Shown: positions 1-12,909 of the stretch, piece after piece | Layout of the letters: the number at the start of each line of letters is the position of its first letter | How positions within the stretch are numbered: the stretch's first letter is position 1 | Assembly (NCBI GenBank): GCA_024305405.1 | Contig: JAKNDB010000068.1 | Location: 3,224,501-3,288,500 of the forward strand | Length of the DNA: 64,000 nucleotides | Direction of reading: 5' to 3' | Source: Dirofilaria immitis | Taxonomy: Eukaryota > Nematoda > Chromadorea > Rhabditida > Onchocercidae | Made by a program: the position numbers and the translations under genes | Notes under the pieces: generated by a model | Databases searched by the model: none | Seen by the model: the letters and a program-made list of their open reading frames with translations, nothing else | Told to the model about the DNA's origin: nothing

Positions 1-1392
1 AACTTAGCAAATTATTTTTCTTTTTCCTTTCTAACATATATACCGAATTACATCATTTAATGGATGATTTATTTAAGTAAATAAATATGCTCACATCATT
101 CATTTATTTGCATTCTTTTCACTTCTTATCGAATAAAAAATTCTCACAAAATATTTGGCAATAAAAATTAGTATTTATACTTAAAAAAAAAAAAATTAAG
201 GCAAATTTCGAATTTATTCAATTCGATGTAATTCCTCTAAAATAAGCTAATTTTATATTTTTTATGAGAAAATATTTATAGAATTTACTATATTTAAATC
301 AAAATATTGTAGGAATTTAAAAGAAGAAAATTATTCCACCAAAAATATACAAAAAAGATAGAGAAAAGTGAAAAATATTATTTAATTAAAAGCTTAACAA
401 TTATAATGTCAATAATAATAATTAGAAAATATTATTGGTAAAATTAAAAAAATGAAAAAGAAAAGGAACAAATGAATAGAAAGTATAGTCAAAAGGTAAA
501 CATAAATATTTAAGAAAATGGCTAATTTTGGGCATCATTTTTTAATGAAAAACAATAAATTAAGGAATTTTATAGAAAATATAATTCTTTTATCACTAAT
601 CATTTTAACTTTTTGAATAATGAATTATCGCACCAATAATACGGTAATAATTCCAAAGATTGGACAATCAAAAATATAGCGATACCGTACATTTCAATCA
701 TCACAATGATTATAACACTGCATTATTGTATTAGTCATTCAATTTCGATGCAAATTGCCAATATAATTTGATAAGTAATGAGAAAGAAAAGAAGTGTTGT
801 TTGCACTTAACAAATTATATGGATTGCAGTACTAGTATGAATTAAAATATTCTTATTTTTGACAATAAAAAATATATAATTTTGATGTAGTATGACGTAT
901 GAGTAGTAGGTATGATAATGAAGTAAAGAGAAGAAGGTTATCAGTAATTAAATGCTTTATTTAATGCACATAAAAGATGATTTTATCATTTCCAACAGAA
1001 ATAGATAAATTTATCGTATTAGGGGACATAAAAAATATCACAATGAGACTTAAAGATGAATATCCGTCTACATACAAAAATTATAATTTTTATAAATTCG
1101 ATGAAAAAATTGAACAGTAAAAAATCCATATCTCTTTTTCTCCTCTTGTGTTTCCTTCATTCATTTAGTAATGATATAAAAGCAACAATCATCTCATTTA
1201 TACAAACTCTTTACATGTAATTAACAGATTTAAATAAATAAAAGAAACACTGTTTTTCTCGACTTTAAGTGTCTTCATTTGTCGCCGATTAGCAAAAACT
1301 CCCATCATTTAAGTTTTTTTAGGAAATAGAATTACTATAACAAGATTTAATAACATTCGACAAAGCAGTCAAAAACAACAAAAGAGAATAAT

Positions 1393-4300
1393 TTAACATA
1401 TCTGATATATTTTTGGTTTGTTGATATAACGAAAAGATCGTTTACCAAACGTCCCACGGGAAAATTTATGCCGCAATCGTCGTCGTAGTGGAATACCAAC
1501 CTGAAAACTTGACATAATTGAAAATCCTTATTATATTTCAAAACTTGAAATATTAGTAATAAATGTGCGACTATGATACATAACTCGTGCTGATTTAACA
1601 AAAATTGTAGTGGACCGATGATAATATCCCAGAAAACTAATCTACCGATTGAAACTTGAATTTTAGGTCCGATAAGCAGTTCAAAAGCGCATGAAAAGAA
1701 AACATGGAGTGTTGCAAACTGATTTGTGAAAAATATGTAAAAATACTTTTAACAAAACAGTGTTATATATTTTTATGCATTTAGCATCCAAGTTAATAAT
1801 CATGGGTGAAGCGAATACTTCGAAAATAAAGAATGTAAAAGATTTTGGCATCTAAATGTGTCCAAAATTTACTTACTTAAGAAGAAAAAATCAATGATCA
1901 ACAGATAAATAAAATTCCTACTTACCACAGCTTCAATTTCTTTCTTGTACCTTGCAGCTACTTCCTTCACATTGATAGGTTCTTGTTCCTCTTCCAGATC
2001 AACAAACTTTAACATGAAGCTGCAAAATAACGAATAAATTCAAGAATGATTAATAATTGGAACGTGAGCGCATTCTACAAGGTTTCACATGATAATATCT
2101 CAATACAAATGCGTCATCAATGAATGAATTGACTTTCCTAGTCACTTCACTGATTTATCCGTTCTTCAGAAATATTGAGAAAAGTGATTGTATAAGAAAT
2201 TTTAATTTTTAAAAGCTCAATTTTTCTCGACATATATTGCTTCATCCAACCCTCTCTGCCTTTTCCTATATCTATTTCACTCCCAACATTAGAGTAGAAT
2301 AGGATCGAACATCTCCCAGTGCATTAATAGAATGAGTTTCAAAAAGAAAAAAAACCATGAGAAAAAATATTACCTAGGACCACAAATCTCTTGCAGTGAA
2401 TAATGTGGTTTACTAAAAGATCAAGATCATTGAGCGAATCAAGCTCACTGAATGGAAACTTTTTATCGGCTGTAACTTCCCAATATCGCATCAATGCATC
2501 CATCGCGGCCATATCGACTGCTATAGATATCGTTTCTCCAGGACCTTCAGACATTTTAGTTAGAAATGTGAAAGTAAAACGCTTAACATAAAGAACTTTG
2601 CAAACAATCATATGGCTACTGGAACAAAACATAAGTAATCAAAAAAAAGAAAAATTGCAATAATTCCATGGATTTGTTGAACCACTTCCTTTACAAGTCA
2701 ATCGACTTAAACTTTTTCCTTTCGCCTTCGACCTTACCCTTATCCTTATTATAAAGAATTAGATGTCGGTAACTTCAAAGAAGAAGCGGACAGCAAAGGA
2801 TCTGAAGATTACAGTAGCACCGACGTAAATCAACAAACATAAAATATGTTAATTTCTTTGCTTCGCGCTTAATGCCCCATAAACTTGTCATTCCTAGAGG
2901 TCAGAAAGTGCTGAAGAGCAGTTGTTTTTTTGTTTTTCATAATAAGCACAATTGACTACAACACTGGTTAAAAAATTTGAAACGAAAGCCATCGAAGAAA
3001 TAATTCTAATAATTTGCGAATCTACGTTCTCTCAAACATTTTTGTACAGCATTTCAAAAAGGTGAGCTGTTTTTAAAATATTCACTTTTTAAGGCTATTT
3101 CATCCCATACATCGTTTATATATCTCTCGCATCATAAACTATAATAATTTTATTGCTACTATATCTTTTAAAAGGAAAGAGGAGCATTTCAAGCAGCTTA
3201 AAGAAACCATAGAAATTTCAAATTAAATACTAATATTAAAAGTGAAAAGCTGTTAAATGACAATTTATACCAATTTCTTCTAAAATTCTTCTTAAAATTT
3301 TACATTAAACAAAGTTGATTATTATCTAAAATGTTACTAACATCACACAAGATATGAAAATGTTTGCAAGAAATCTTTTATGACTGCATATTAATTTGAA
3401 TATTCTGAGCATAATAAAACATGTCTTCTTTTTCTTCAAAAACGGAACAAAATTGCGTTAAATGATACATGAAAGCCAAACAAATCTTTTCAATTTAAAT
3501 TAAAAAGGAGTTGGTGATTTTCGGGTTTGTTCAGTTCCCAGTAATCCAAAAATATAGAATTTATGTGGTAATATACATATATTTGTATTGCAACCACTCT
3601 CAGAAATAGTTTACCTTATTAAATTATATGTACTTTATAAAGACATATAACTAGTTAATTGTATCTAAGGAACCAATCCATCCAAATCTATTGCTTAAGT
3701 AATATAAATTTTCATAAAAGAATAATGGAAACATTCCTTTGAATTTATTTGGGATTCCTTTATTCAATTTAAAATTTAGCGTAATTATTTGAAATCTATC
3801 AACAATAAATCATAAGATCCCAAATTATAAAAACATTTTATGTTTTATATTTGAAAATTTCTGCGATAATACAAGATGGTTCCATAGAGAAATGGAACAT
3901 AGAAAAAAATTTTCTAGCAATTGATGGGAACCATACATTATGGAATCAGGTACTGAAAGCGAAGTCTTATCAGGTCATTGCTCTCCAAAATCACCATGAA
4001 TTTATGGTGGGATGGGAGGAAAATTTCATAGTGGAATTTCATGACAAAGGTCATATTGCATTAGTAAAGAAATTAATGTATCGATTTGCGATTCTTCCTC
4101 GAGATTTCTTTGTTTTTGATTACTAAGTATGTCATCGTTTTTGCGTAAATTCTACTACTATTATCATTTTTTTCTTGTCACAGTAACTGCTATAAAAGTC
4201 AGTAGGATGAAATTTTTATCATAAGTTGATGAAGATATCAAGAATAAACAATGAGTTACTATTGTTTATTCTCACTATTTCAATCATTATTTATGATTAT

Positions 4301-6426
4301 TTGCTTGATTACTTTGTTCATACAGAGCTACATATAAGGAAACATTCTCAATAATCTATACACAACCCAGCACATCATTCGATTTGTTCCACTTCGTGAT
4401 CCGTTTTGCTGCATCGTTCTACTCGAACCATCAGGAAATCTCAGACACACATGATCTATCTCACGCACTTTTCAAAGATTTCATTTTGTCTGTTATTTTT
4501 TTTTTAATACTGTTAATGTTAATTGTTTTTCAGATCCATTGCGTTGCTAGATTTTTTATTAGATCAGATTTATTTTTATGTGTTTAAACTTACAGAAAGA
4601 AATTTTGAAGCAATATTAACCTTGTCCAATAAGCTTCTTATTAGCGTAGATTCCAGCAATAAATATTGGTTCAGCGCTAATTTCGCCAGCAGATCGCAAA
4701 AGGCGAGGTTCCACTTCCATACCCGTATTGGAAAATATGAAGCGCCGAAGCACTTCAAGTGGCTCTGCTAATGGAAATACTTCTTCGACATCTATATCTA
4801 CCAGTTGCGCAATGACTACATTCCGTATTAAAGCAATGGCTCTGCAACTTAGTTTAATCAATCTATGGCTGTAATTTTTCTCACTTGCTATTCGGGGTAT
4901 CTACTGCAATACTTTAGCCATCCAAATCAATAAGCTCTACCAACTATTAAAAATCCTTTAAAAGAACAGAATTTACCTCTGATAAGGTAACGTTGCGATA
5001 AGAGCTTTAAAGGCATTACAAAGAGAAGCGTTTGATGGTGGAAATTCAGCAGTACGGATCAAATTATTAATGCCTAAATAAGTAGCCAAAGTTGCGATTT
5101 GTTCATCAGCAACTAATTTCAAAGCTAAAGTAGTAATGAGTTCTTCTGGAGCATGAAATAAGCCGTATCGTAAATATGCGCACGTACTCTTCCATAGCAG
5201 TTCACTCCCTGTAATATACTGTTTAGATATAACTACTTTATAATTATCTATTAAATAATCTAAGAAAATCATCTAGATTCACAACAATATGTGCTATCAT
5301 AATGAATGACAGAAGAATTTTAAAATTATTTAATCAAAATAGATCGCCTTTTAATACATAATAATTTTAGCTAATCAATGCTATCATTAACAAATCCAGT
5401 CATTTTAATGATATTTCAGTTTTTCAATACTCACAGGACCGCCCATGAAGTAGCAACGATAGAAATTACAGTAAAATCTTTTTTCGCTAATGAAACTATT
5501 ATAAAAAATAAATAAAAAATAATTCTAACCACGCTGAATAAACTCTTTATTGTGCTCCTTTACTGTATAACTTTCTTGTTTACTTGGTTGAGCATTTGTT
5601 GATTCCTCTGCCATATCAGCTCGTTGGTAGAAGGAACTATCGGTAAGTGCTTGAATTAATGCATTCTTATCTGTTTCTGGAGCACCAATTCGATGACCGA
5701 AAGCATAAATTTCCGAATCGTAATTCCTACGTTTAAATAAATTGAATCATTTGAAAAATTCTTCATTCGCTTTTATTTTTCCCAAATCTTTCAAATGAAG
5801 AAGATAAAAATTTGAGAAATGAGCAATGAAACAAGTTTTATGTGAATGAAAATGAAAGAGAAGATGGAATGCTTCACAGACACATCAGTACCATACCAAT
5901 TAGGATATGCAGATCGACTTAGCACAGGATCAGCTCCAGCCAACATTCGTCGATGATACAAATCTTTTAGATATGGCCTTTCCCATCGGGCTCGAACATA
6001 TCGACCTATAAAAGTTTTACATTATATTAACGCTAATAAATTTAATAATTTAAATACGAATCATTTAATATTGTTTGATATCTGATTTTTAAGAATTATT
6101 CAAGCAATATTTACTGAATTAAACTTTTCTACTGATAACATTGTCACTCTAATATTTCTTCTTCAATATTTGATAAAAAGTTTTCAGTGCATAAATACGA
6201 TATAATCAAATATGAAATAAATTTAATTAAACATCCGACAATATTATATTGATTATCTTTACAAACTAAATTATGTCTACGAATTTTGTTTTATTTAAAT
6301 TTATATTTTAACTACATACTGTGGCTTATAACTAAATTCAAAATGTTTTAAATAGAAGAACTTACAAAATATTGACAGTACTGGCCTTTTTATCACGAGC
6401 GACAACGGTAATATCAGCGACGCCAT
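1393..6426 (-). CDS. mrpl-44: Large mitoribosomal subunit protein mL44 (RNase III-like fold + dsRBD)
   Basis: Nuclear gene for mL44, a structural protein of the mitochondrial large ribosomal subunit related to RNase III. Exons in coding order: 6366-6426, 5897-6005, 5530-5726, 4977-5208, 4621-4841, about 2460-2544, 1926-2019, 1393-1500; about 368 residues against 332 in human. Residues 1-20 ([20 protein letters not shown]) look like a mitochondrial presequence. RNase III-like region about residues 55-230: [11 protein letters not shown], then [20 protein letters not shown]. dsRBD about 240-300: [37 protein letters not shown]. The C-terminal tail is basic ([18 protein letters not shown]). All splice phases agree except the end of exon 6, where only a weak donor (GTTTCC at 2459) restores phase; a missed exon is the alternative. 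The large intron 2545-4620 is 2.1 kb. The family call is firm; the tail structure is less so. Confidence 0.9.
2545..4620. other. Large mL44 intron, no supported gene
   Basis: About 2.1 kb of A+T-rich sequence between mL44 exons 5 and 6. A 91-codon open frame lies on the plus strand at 3851-4126. It starts with TTG, has no recognisable motif, no convincing splice context and no relative elsewhere in the window, so I do not call it a gene. Confidence 0.5.
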
Positions 6427-9261
6427 TAACGAAAAGGATTTACAAATCTATTCCGGCATCATTGCTACCACCAGTTAACGAAACAGTCTAGTGCCAGTAA
6501 GCTGGCTAAATTCAGGCTGCGACAAGCCGCGAAGATTGGAATTTGTATTTGTTCGAATTTGGGGATACCGTAGATAGTTTATGAAATTCATATAGTGTAA
6601 AAAGAGTAAGGGAACGGAAGATATGGTATCCGAGAGCTCTTCGATAATTTAATGAACAGCTACAGACTGGTTGAAAGAGCATAGATGGTATAATCTTGGA
6701 ATATTCACAGGTTTTATTCCCGTCGAAATTTTCTGATAATAGATCACTGATATCATATTTCTTTTCTGCTAATATTTGATACATCTGAAGTAATCTCCAA
6801 ATATACGATCGATCATAACTCTCTACAGGCTTGTGTGTTTTTTTTTGTCATATAATATCAGTTAGATGTTTGTATCGTAATAAAAACGTTGATCAAATTA
6901 GAAAACATTGCTACGAAAATAATCATTTCAGAAAAGCATCAATTGTTGTTTATTTTTTTAACAGCGATAAAGTGAAAAAGGTGAAATTTCTGAAATAGGT
7001 TTTTAAAATTTTTTAAAATACATTTTTGATATATTTTTAAAGTTTTTTTTTAAATTTAAAGTTAATTTTACTATTTAATTCCATTATTCATTCATAGAGT
7101 TATATTGATATTGATGTTTGTTTCATTAATTATTTTTTTTATTTGATTTTTCATTATTTATTTTTATTAAATATTTGCAGAACTTATTTAAAAGTATTGA
7201 TTTTTGTTTTTTTCTTCTTTAATAATCTTTTTATATTATTTTATACAAAAATAAAAATATAAAAACAAATCACATATATATGTGATTCATATCTGTATGG
7301 TATCAGCATTAATTTTTAAATACGATCACCTACTACAATTCATGTCCCAAGTATTGATGGAAATATACTGGACTCAGTAATATTATGCGCTATCTTTCAA
7401 TAATTCGAATATAATTATATATCATTTTCTGCAAATGCCGAATCTGAAATAATATGTTTATCACTTTTTCGAGAATACCGGATTTGTCGCTACATCTATC
7501 GCATCATTTCCTGATATTATATACTCGAAGAGTCTTATTTTTCATTTTCCGGTAGTGCCAGATCAAGCAGTATTTTACATCATCTTTCGACATACTAGTT
7601 TATATTATCACCTTTCGTGACAGTGAAATGATAGTTTCCGGAAAGGATTTCATTAATCGGTGAAATTTGTTTTTTCGGGAATACCGAATGCAGTAATTGA
7701 AGCGGATACAATACGAGTGGGACGAATGTAATAATGTTTTCACGAAATTATCACGCGAAACTTCGACTAGTAATTGTTTGTATATTTTGATTATAGTGAC
7801 AATCCATCGTCGTGACATATTTTTGTATATGGTCCAATTATATAATCGCCAACAGAACAACAAAGACGATCGGATTAAAACACCTTCGATTAGGTCAAAA
7901 ATTATGTATGAACTTCTCTCCATTGTGGTTATAATATTTGATGGTGCAAATACTATTCCCCTACAGTGGCAAAATTTCCAATCATTTCAGTAATTAGAGG
8001 AAAAGATTCATCTGATGTCATCTTTAAAATGCATCTGGAGAGCAAATATGAATCTAATGACAAGAAGAATAATATACAAAAGAGAGAGTTTTACGATATG
8101 GATTGTCGGTTTTGGATAATGAGATGTAAAGCCAGAGGAGAAAACAATCATTTTTAAATTTCCATCCCGCCCGGACCCTCCAATTGACAATCTTTCCTCT
8201 TTTCTACATTTCTGGGATTGTTGAAGAAATGTTGATATGAGGTTTTTTTTTTTTTCACCCTGATGCCATTCTCTTTCTTCATCATTTGCCGTTCTGTTCC
8301 CTCGAAACAAAACTTGTGATCATTTCTTCTCTTGTGGTCACTTTAGAATCATATTTTTAAGATACCACTGTAGAAAGGACAACTATATATCGTTGAAGGT
8401 GTTTGAATGACAACAAGGAAAAAAAACAAATACGAAAACGCCCTCATTTTGACCTTTACCTTTGAACCATATTCCAATATATCCATCATTTTTCTCACCT
8501 CTTCATCTTACACATTTCACTGTATTCTGTATTCCTGCAGTTGAAAATTGATCTACAGTTGAATTTGCGTATATATTTCCGGAAGCTACAATCTTGCATA
8601 AATTATAATCATAAATTTTTATTTCATTATGAAAAATTTCATCTTTTCATCTAAATTTTAATTCTCGAAAGAAAAAATTCTAATATTTACATGAAATATC
8701 ATAATTTCTACGCTGAAAATCCATTCTCGAAAAATTTGTAATATTTTGTTTATAATTAAGTATCTCGAGAAAATGAAAAAGTATAAATAATGAAATTTTT
8801 ATGTTTATTGGGTTATTTACGATATTTGATTCAGAAAACAATTAGATTATTTTTAGCACATATGACATTTCAATCTGTTGCATAAATTGCTGCTCGTTTG
8901 TTTCCTTTTTTTGTGCGTATTTGGGAATTTTCAATGACCTCTGAAAATTCAGAAATATAGATGACATAATAGTGGAAGTTTTTAATGATATGACCCCACT
9001 ATCAACATTTCAGTGAAACGAATCGATTATAATATATGACCTGGAGAGTCAATTGTAATGAATGAAAAAGAACCAGTGGCAACAGCAATATCACTATACG
9101 AATTATTAGAATGATTTGACCTGGATGGTATTATTGGTAAGTGATAGGTCATATGCCATTATGTATATTAAGAAATTTTTTCAAAAAAAACATAGAAGGA
9201 TGGAATTTTGCCAAAAAAAGCGAAAAGATGAATTTTAGAAATATCACTTAATATTCAACTT

Positions 9262-9858
9262 AAAATGTCCCATATAAAATAAGCAACGATAAAGAAAGAA
9301 AAACTTTGTAATTATGATAATGATCTTTTAAAAAAGCAAAAAAAAATAATTATTTTCTTTTTCTCATTAAATCCCTTTATCTCTTCTATTTATTTTCATT
9401 TTTTTCCCTCCAGACAATCAACTGCTCAAAACTATTACTGTAATCTTCTCAAATAATTAAATAATAGAAGATTGCATTTAAAAAAGTATATATATATATA
9501 TATATAATGGAATTTATGATATAAATAATTTAAATGTTTGACAAAAAAAAAGGATGAAATGATTAATAATATCAGTTGAGAAAATTTGAAATGAAATTAA
9601 TATAAATATAAATTCAATTTTTCCTTTTTTTTCTCTCACATTATTTAAATATAATTAAATGTAATTAATCCAAAAGCCATACATTTATTTTATTTTTTCA
9701 ATTTAAATTATTTATTCATAAAAAATTTATTTTATTGAAATTATTTTAATTGGAATAAAAATGATAAATGATAAGATAAATTTAATAATTGCTACTGTCT
9801 CGGTTTTCCATGCATTTCTTTCGCATTTTGAATAATGTCCCATATAAAATAAGCAACG
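9262..9858. repeat. Short direct repeat, two copies 0.58 kb apart
   Basis: The string atgtcccatataaaataagc followed by 'aacga' occurs near 9265-9289 and again near 9835-9859. It is identical at about 25 bases with unrelated flanks. It may be the trace of a small repeat family. Confidence 0.7.
9487..9506. repeat. (TA)n microsatellite
   Basis: An uninterrupted run of about nine to ten TA units, visible directly in the sequence. Confidence 0.9.
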
Positions 9859-10035
9859 AATGACCTATTATCAGTCATTTCGTCGTCTTCCTCTTCTTTT
9901 CTTCTTGTCATCTCGATTGATCTATTAAATTGAGCTATCTCGTGTTATATAATTCTGCTTAGAAAAAAAAGGTATAATGGCGCCAGAAAATTGTTAAAAA
10001 CGAGAAAAGAGAAAAGAGCAGTTGTTCGCTTTTGT

Positions 10036-10430
10036 TCTCATTTATAAATACTTATTATCTTATTTTAAGGTTGGAAAAGATTGGGACTATTTTTCACCAT
10101 TTTCATGGCTATATTAATAAATTTACTTCATAATTTACTACTGTAGTATTTAATGATATAACTAGAAGAGAAGCAGAGAGAGAGAGAGAGAGGAGAGAAA
10201 GAAAGGAATAAAGAGGGGAGAAAGAGTGATAAAGAAGGGAATGGAGAAACTTACTTATTTTTAAATATTTATTATCATATTTTAAGATTAGAATTTTTAA
10301 CTAATTCATTGATATATAGTAAGTTTACTTCATAATTTATTACTATATTTAATAATGCAATTAAAGAAGAGAAAGAAAGAAAGAGAGAAAGAGATGAAGA
10401 GGGAAGACGAATAAAACGAAGCTTATCAGT
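10036..10430. repeat. Diverged tandem duplication, about 0.2 kb unit
   Basis: The order 'aatacttattatc-ttattttaag', 'ttacttcataattta-ctact', 'atttaatgatataac', 'agaagag', then a purine-rich GA tract appears at about 10045-10240. It appears again, diverged, at about 10262-10430. Both copies end in GAGA-rich purine sequence. Confidence 0.65.
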
Positions 10431-12789
10431 AAAAGTTAAAAATTGAAATTATTAATTTATAGTTTTATCTAAATATATACATAAGTCCAAGTTTATTTAC
10501 GTTTTAATTAAACATAATGATATGAATGATTAGATAACTAATCATATATTTGCATTTATCAGTAATAGATTAAATATTGACGAATTCATTGATTGACATT
10601 TTATCAAAATATCATTTATGAGGCAATTTTTTAGAAATTTTTAATTCTGTTGTTAATTATATGCAAGATTTCGGACATAATTAAGTATCTTAGAACAATT
10701 TGGCACTAATTTGTTCGTTCATCAAAAATTCAACAAATTATTTAGTAGCGGATGAATGAAGAATTGGGTATCTATCATTAGCGTTAGAATGAAGAGAATA
10801 TTTGGATAGCATTGAATGAGAGATAAGAATCATTATAACCGATCAAAAGCTTTCCAAGGTCTTTTCTAATGTCCTTCAATTTTTTTTTCCCCTGCTAAAA
10901 TATCTCTTTCTATTAACTCTAGACAAGGAAGTTATTTCTTAATATTGTCTATCATTTATTACTGTCATTATATATCTTATCATCGTTTTGTAATTTAATG
11001 ATTTTTTTGCCTTATATTTTATTATTGATGTTCTTACATATATCTCAAATTATAATCATTTTTTCAAATCAAACTGATCAAAAATTCTGCCTTTCATTAA
11101 TAAATCTTATCGTAAATCTTGATTTTGTTAAACGGAATCTTTTTCTGGATTCTTCAATTATTTCTAGAATCCATCATATTATATACTAAGTAAAGCAATA
11201 ATATTTGCATAAAATTTTGATTCATTTTTACATCCAAAATTTAATTTGTTTTTTTAACTTTAGCTTTTTTTTAATGATAAAAATAAAACATTGAGGAATT
11301 CTCTTATCTAATCTTACTCTTTCACAGAATTATTTGGACATATTTGGAAGAGGAGTAAGCAGCAATGCTTATTCGTCATATTTTTGACAAATTCAACTTT
11401 ATCGATATCCGAACGATAATTGATTTTCTCGACAAATTTTCAAAGGATTTTTCAAGAGTTTTAGGAGCGAAATTGACAATGAATGATTATTACTAATACT
11501 GTTAGCAGTATATTCAATTATTTGAACTGAAAATGACTGGACTTTTTTTAAGATTTTTATTTTGTAATAAAGTAATTGATTTTTTTAAACTATGTAAAGT
11601 ATTAAGTTATATCATAGCAACTTAAAACAAAAGACAAACACTGGAATATGTTTTTATCAAATATTTATCTGAATTAGTTATCCTATTTTTAATTTGACAG
11701 ATTGAAATTATTTTCATAGTACCATTTCAGTGAGGATCGATGCATAGCCTTTATTTGGCATATTAGAGATGATACTTTCGAAAATTTCTGTTCATCTTGA
11801 AAATCGAAACTTTCAAGATGAAATAAATTTTTTTTTGCTCTGTATACTGTTGATAATTAATTAAATCATATACTGTATGTATTGTAAATTTTAACCAAAT
11901 TTTTTTTTCCATAGCTATTATAAAAAGATGAAAGATTGATATTAATTTTCAATTTTTATCTTTTAAATGACAGTTCAATAGATTTATTTCATTCCATATA
12001 ATCGCTTTAATCATTTTTTTCTTTTGAGGAGGAAGGTTATTAATGCATATCATATACGATTATATAACTTTATGCGCTGCTATGCATCGTTTCTCTTCTT
12101 TTTTCTTGAAATTGTTAAAATTCAGCAAAAGTTTATTTCAGATTTTTTTCGAGATTTCAGTGTCCTATCAATATTATTATTTTATTTTACGAAATTCAAA
12201 CAATTTATTCTTGTTTAATGTGGGTAAGTTTAATGAATTCTTTCCTGCTAATAAATAGAATGTAAAAGTTTGTTTGGAAAATATTGCAGATTGTCAAATT
12301 TGTATATTTATTAGTTCTAGTGAGAAATTCAGAGTTATTGATCTGGTCATGAGATTACGCAATGCGAATGCGAAATTAGTTCATAGTTTATGTTAGAAAT
12401 AAACTTATCGAATAAAATTAGTAAAACTTTCTAAGAAGATCGTATCAAGTTTTCATTGTCATTCTCTTATCGCCTTTTAATTATATTGACCTAAAACAAT
12501 TTAAATTTTAAATTATATTGTCCTTAGAACTGATTCTTTTATTACCAGGATGAAGGAGCATCTTCAAAAAAATAATATAAATGATAGATTTATTCTTTAT
12601 TGTTACAGTAACAGATGTAACTAATGTAATTAATATGTGCATCTATTCTATGACCTTTTAGTACAAATATATGCCTATTTCATATAACTTTTTTTGTGAG
12701 AAGTCGTTAACTGTCAATTCTCATAAAAAAAGCGACAGTGTCAAGGTTTAAAGAGAATTAATTTAAATAATTTTTTCAGATGCTATATA

Positions 12790-12909
12790 ATGAATGGTGC
12801 CTCAGATGAGAATACCGAAAACAGGATAGGAGAAGAAAATGAAGAAAATGACCAATTTTACGACAAAAGGACAGCGAAAATGTCGTCCACATGCGCTTGC
12901 ATACCGTGA
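12790..12909 (+). CDS. Upstream open frame overlapping the cyclin A start
   Basis: A 39-codon frame with acidic composition (starts MNGASDENTENRI, contains GEENEENDQFYD). Its ATG is 10 nt after a TTTTTTCAG acceptor at 12771-12779, and it overlaps the chosen cyclin start at 12839 in another frame. It may be a translated upstream ORF. It may also be the true cyclin N-terminus, put out of frame by an indel near 12860-12890, a region with an AAAA run. The composition looks coding, but nothing here decides between the two. Confidence 0.35.
   Translation: MNGASDENTENRIGEENEENDQFYDKRTAKMSSTCACIP

Larger units (their letters stand above)
6427..12789. other. 6.4 kb gene-poor region between divergent mL44 and cyclin A genes
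   Basis: No exon chain could be built on either strand. Open frames at 6512-6784, 7600-8310, 10998-11189 and 12024-12258 have no family motif and compete with frames on the other strand. The stretch about 7370-7700 has a loose, degenerate periodicity of roughly 55-60 bases around variants of 'ataccggat', possibly an old minisatellite. Short repeats are listed separately. The promoters of mL44 (near 6427) and cyclin A (upstream of 12790) should lie at its two ends, but I see no defined motif. Confidence 0.5.

Noticed and set aside
3851..4126. 91-codon plus-strand frame inside an mL44 intron
   Set aside because: Starts with TTG, has no motif, no splice signals suited to a gene and no copy elsewhere in the window.
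6512..6784. 90-codon minus-strand open frame just upstream of the mL44 start
   Set aside because: mL44 begins at 6426 with a complete presequence. This frame does not join it in phase and has no recognisable domain.
7600..8310. Overlapping open frames on both strands of 60-107 codons
   Set aside because: No family motif, no splice-compatible neighbour, and frames on the two strands exclude each other. They fit chance ORFs in a slightly G+C-richer patch.
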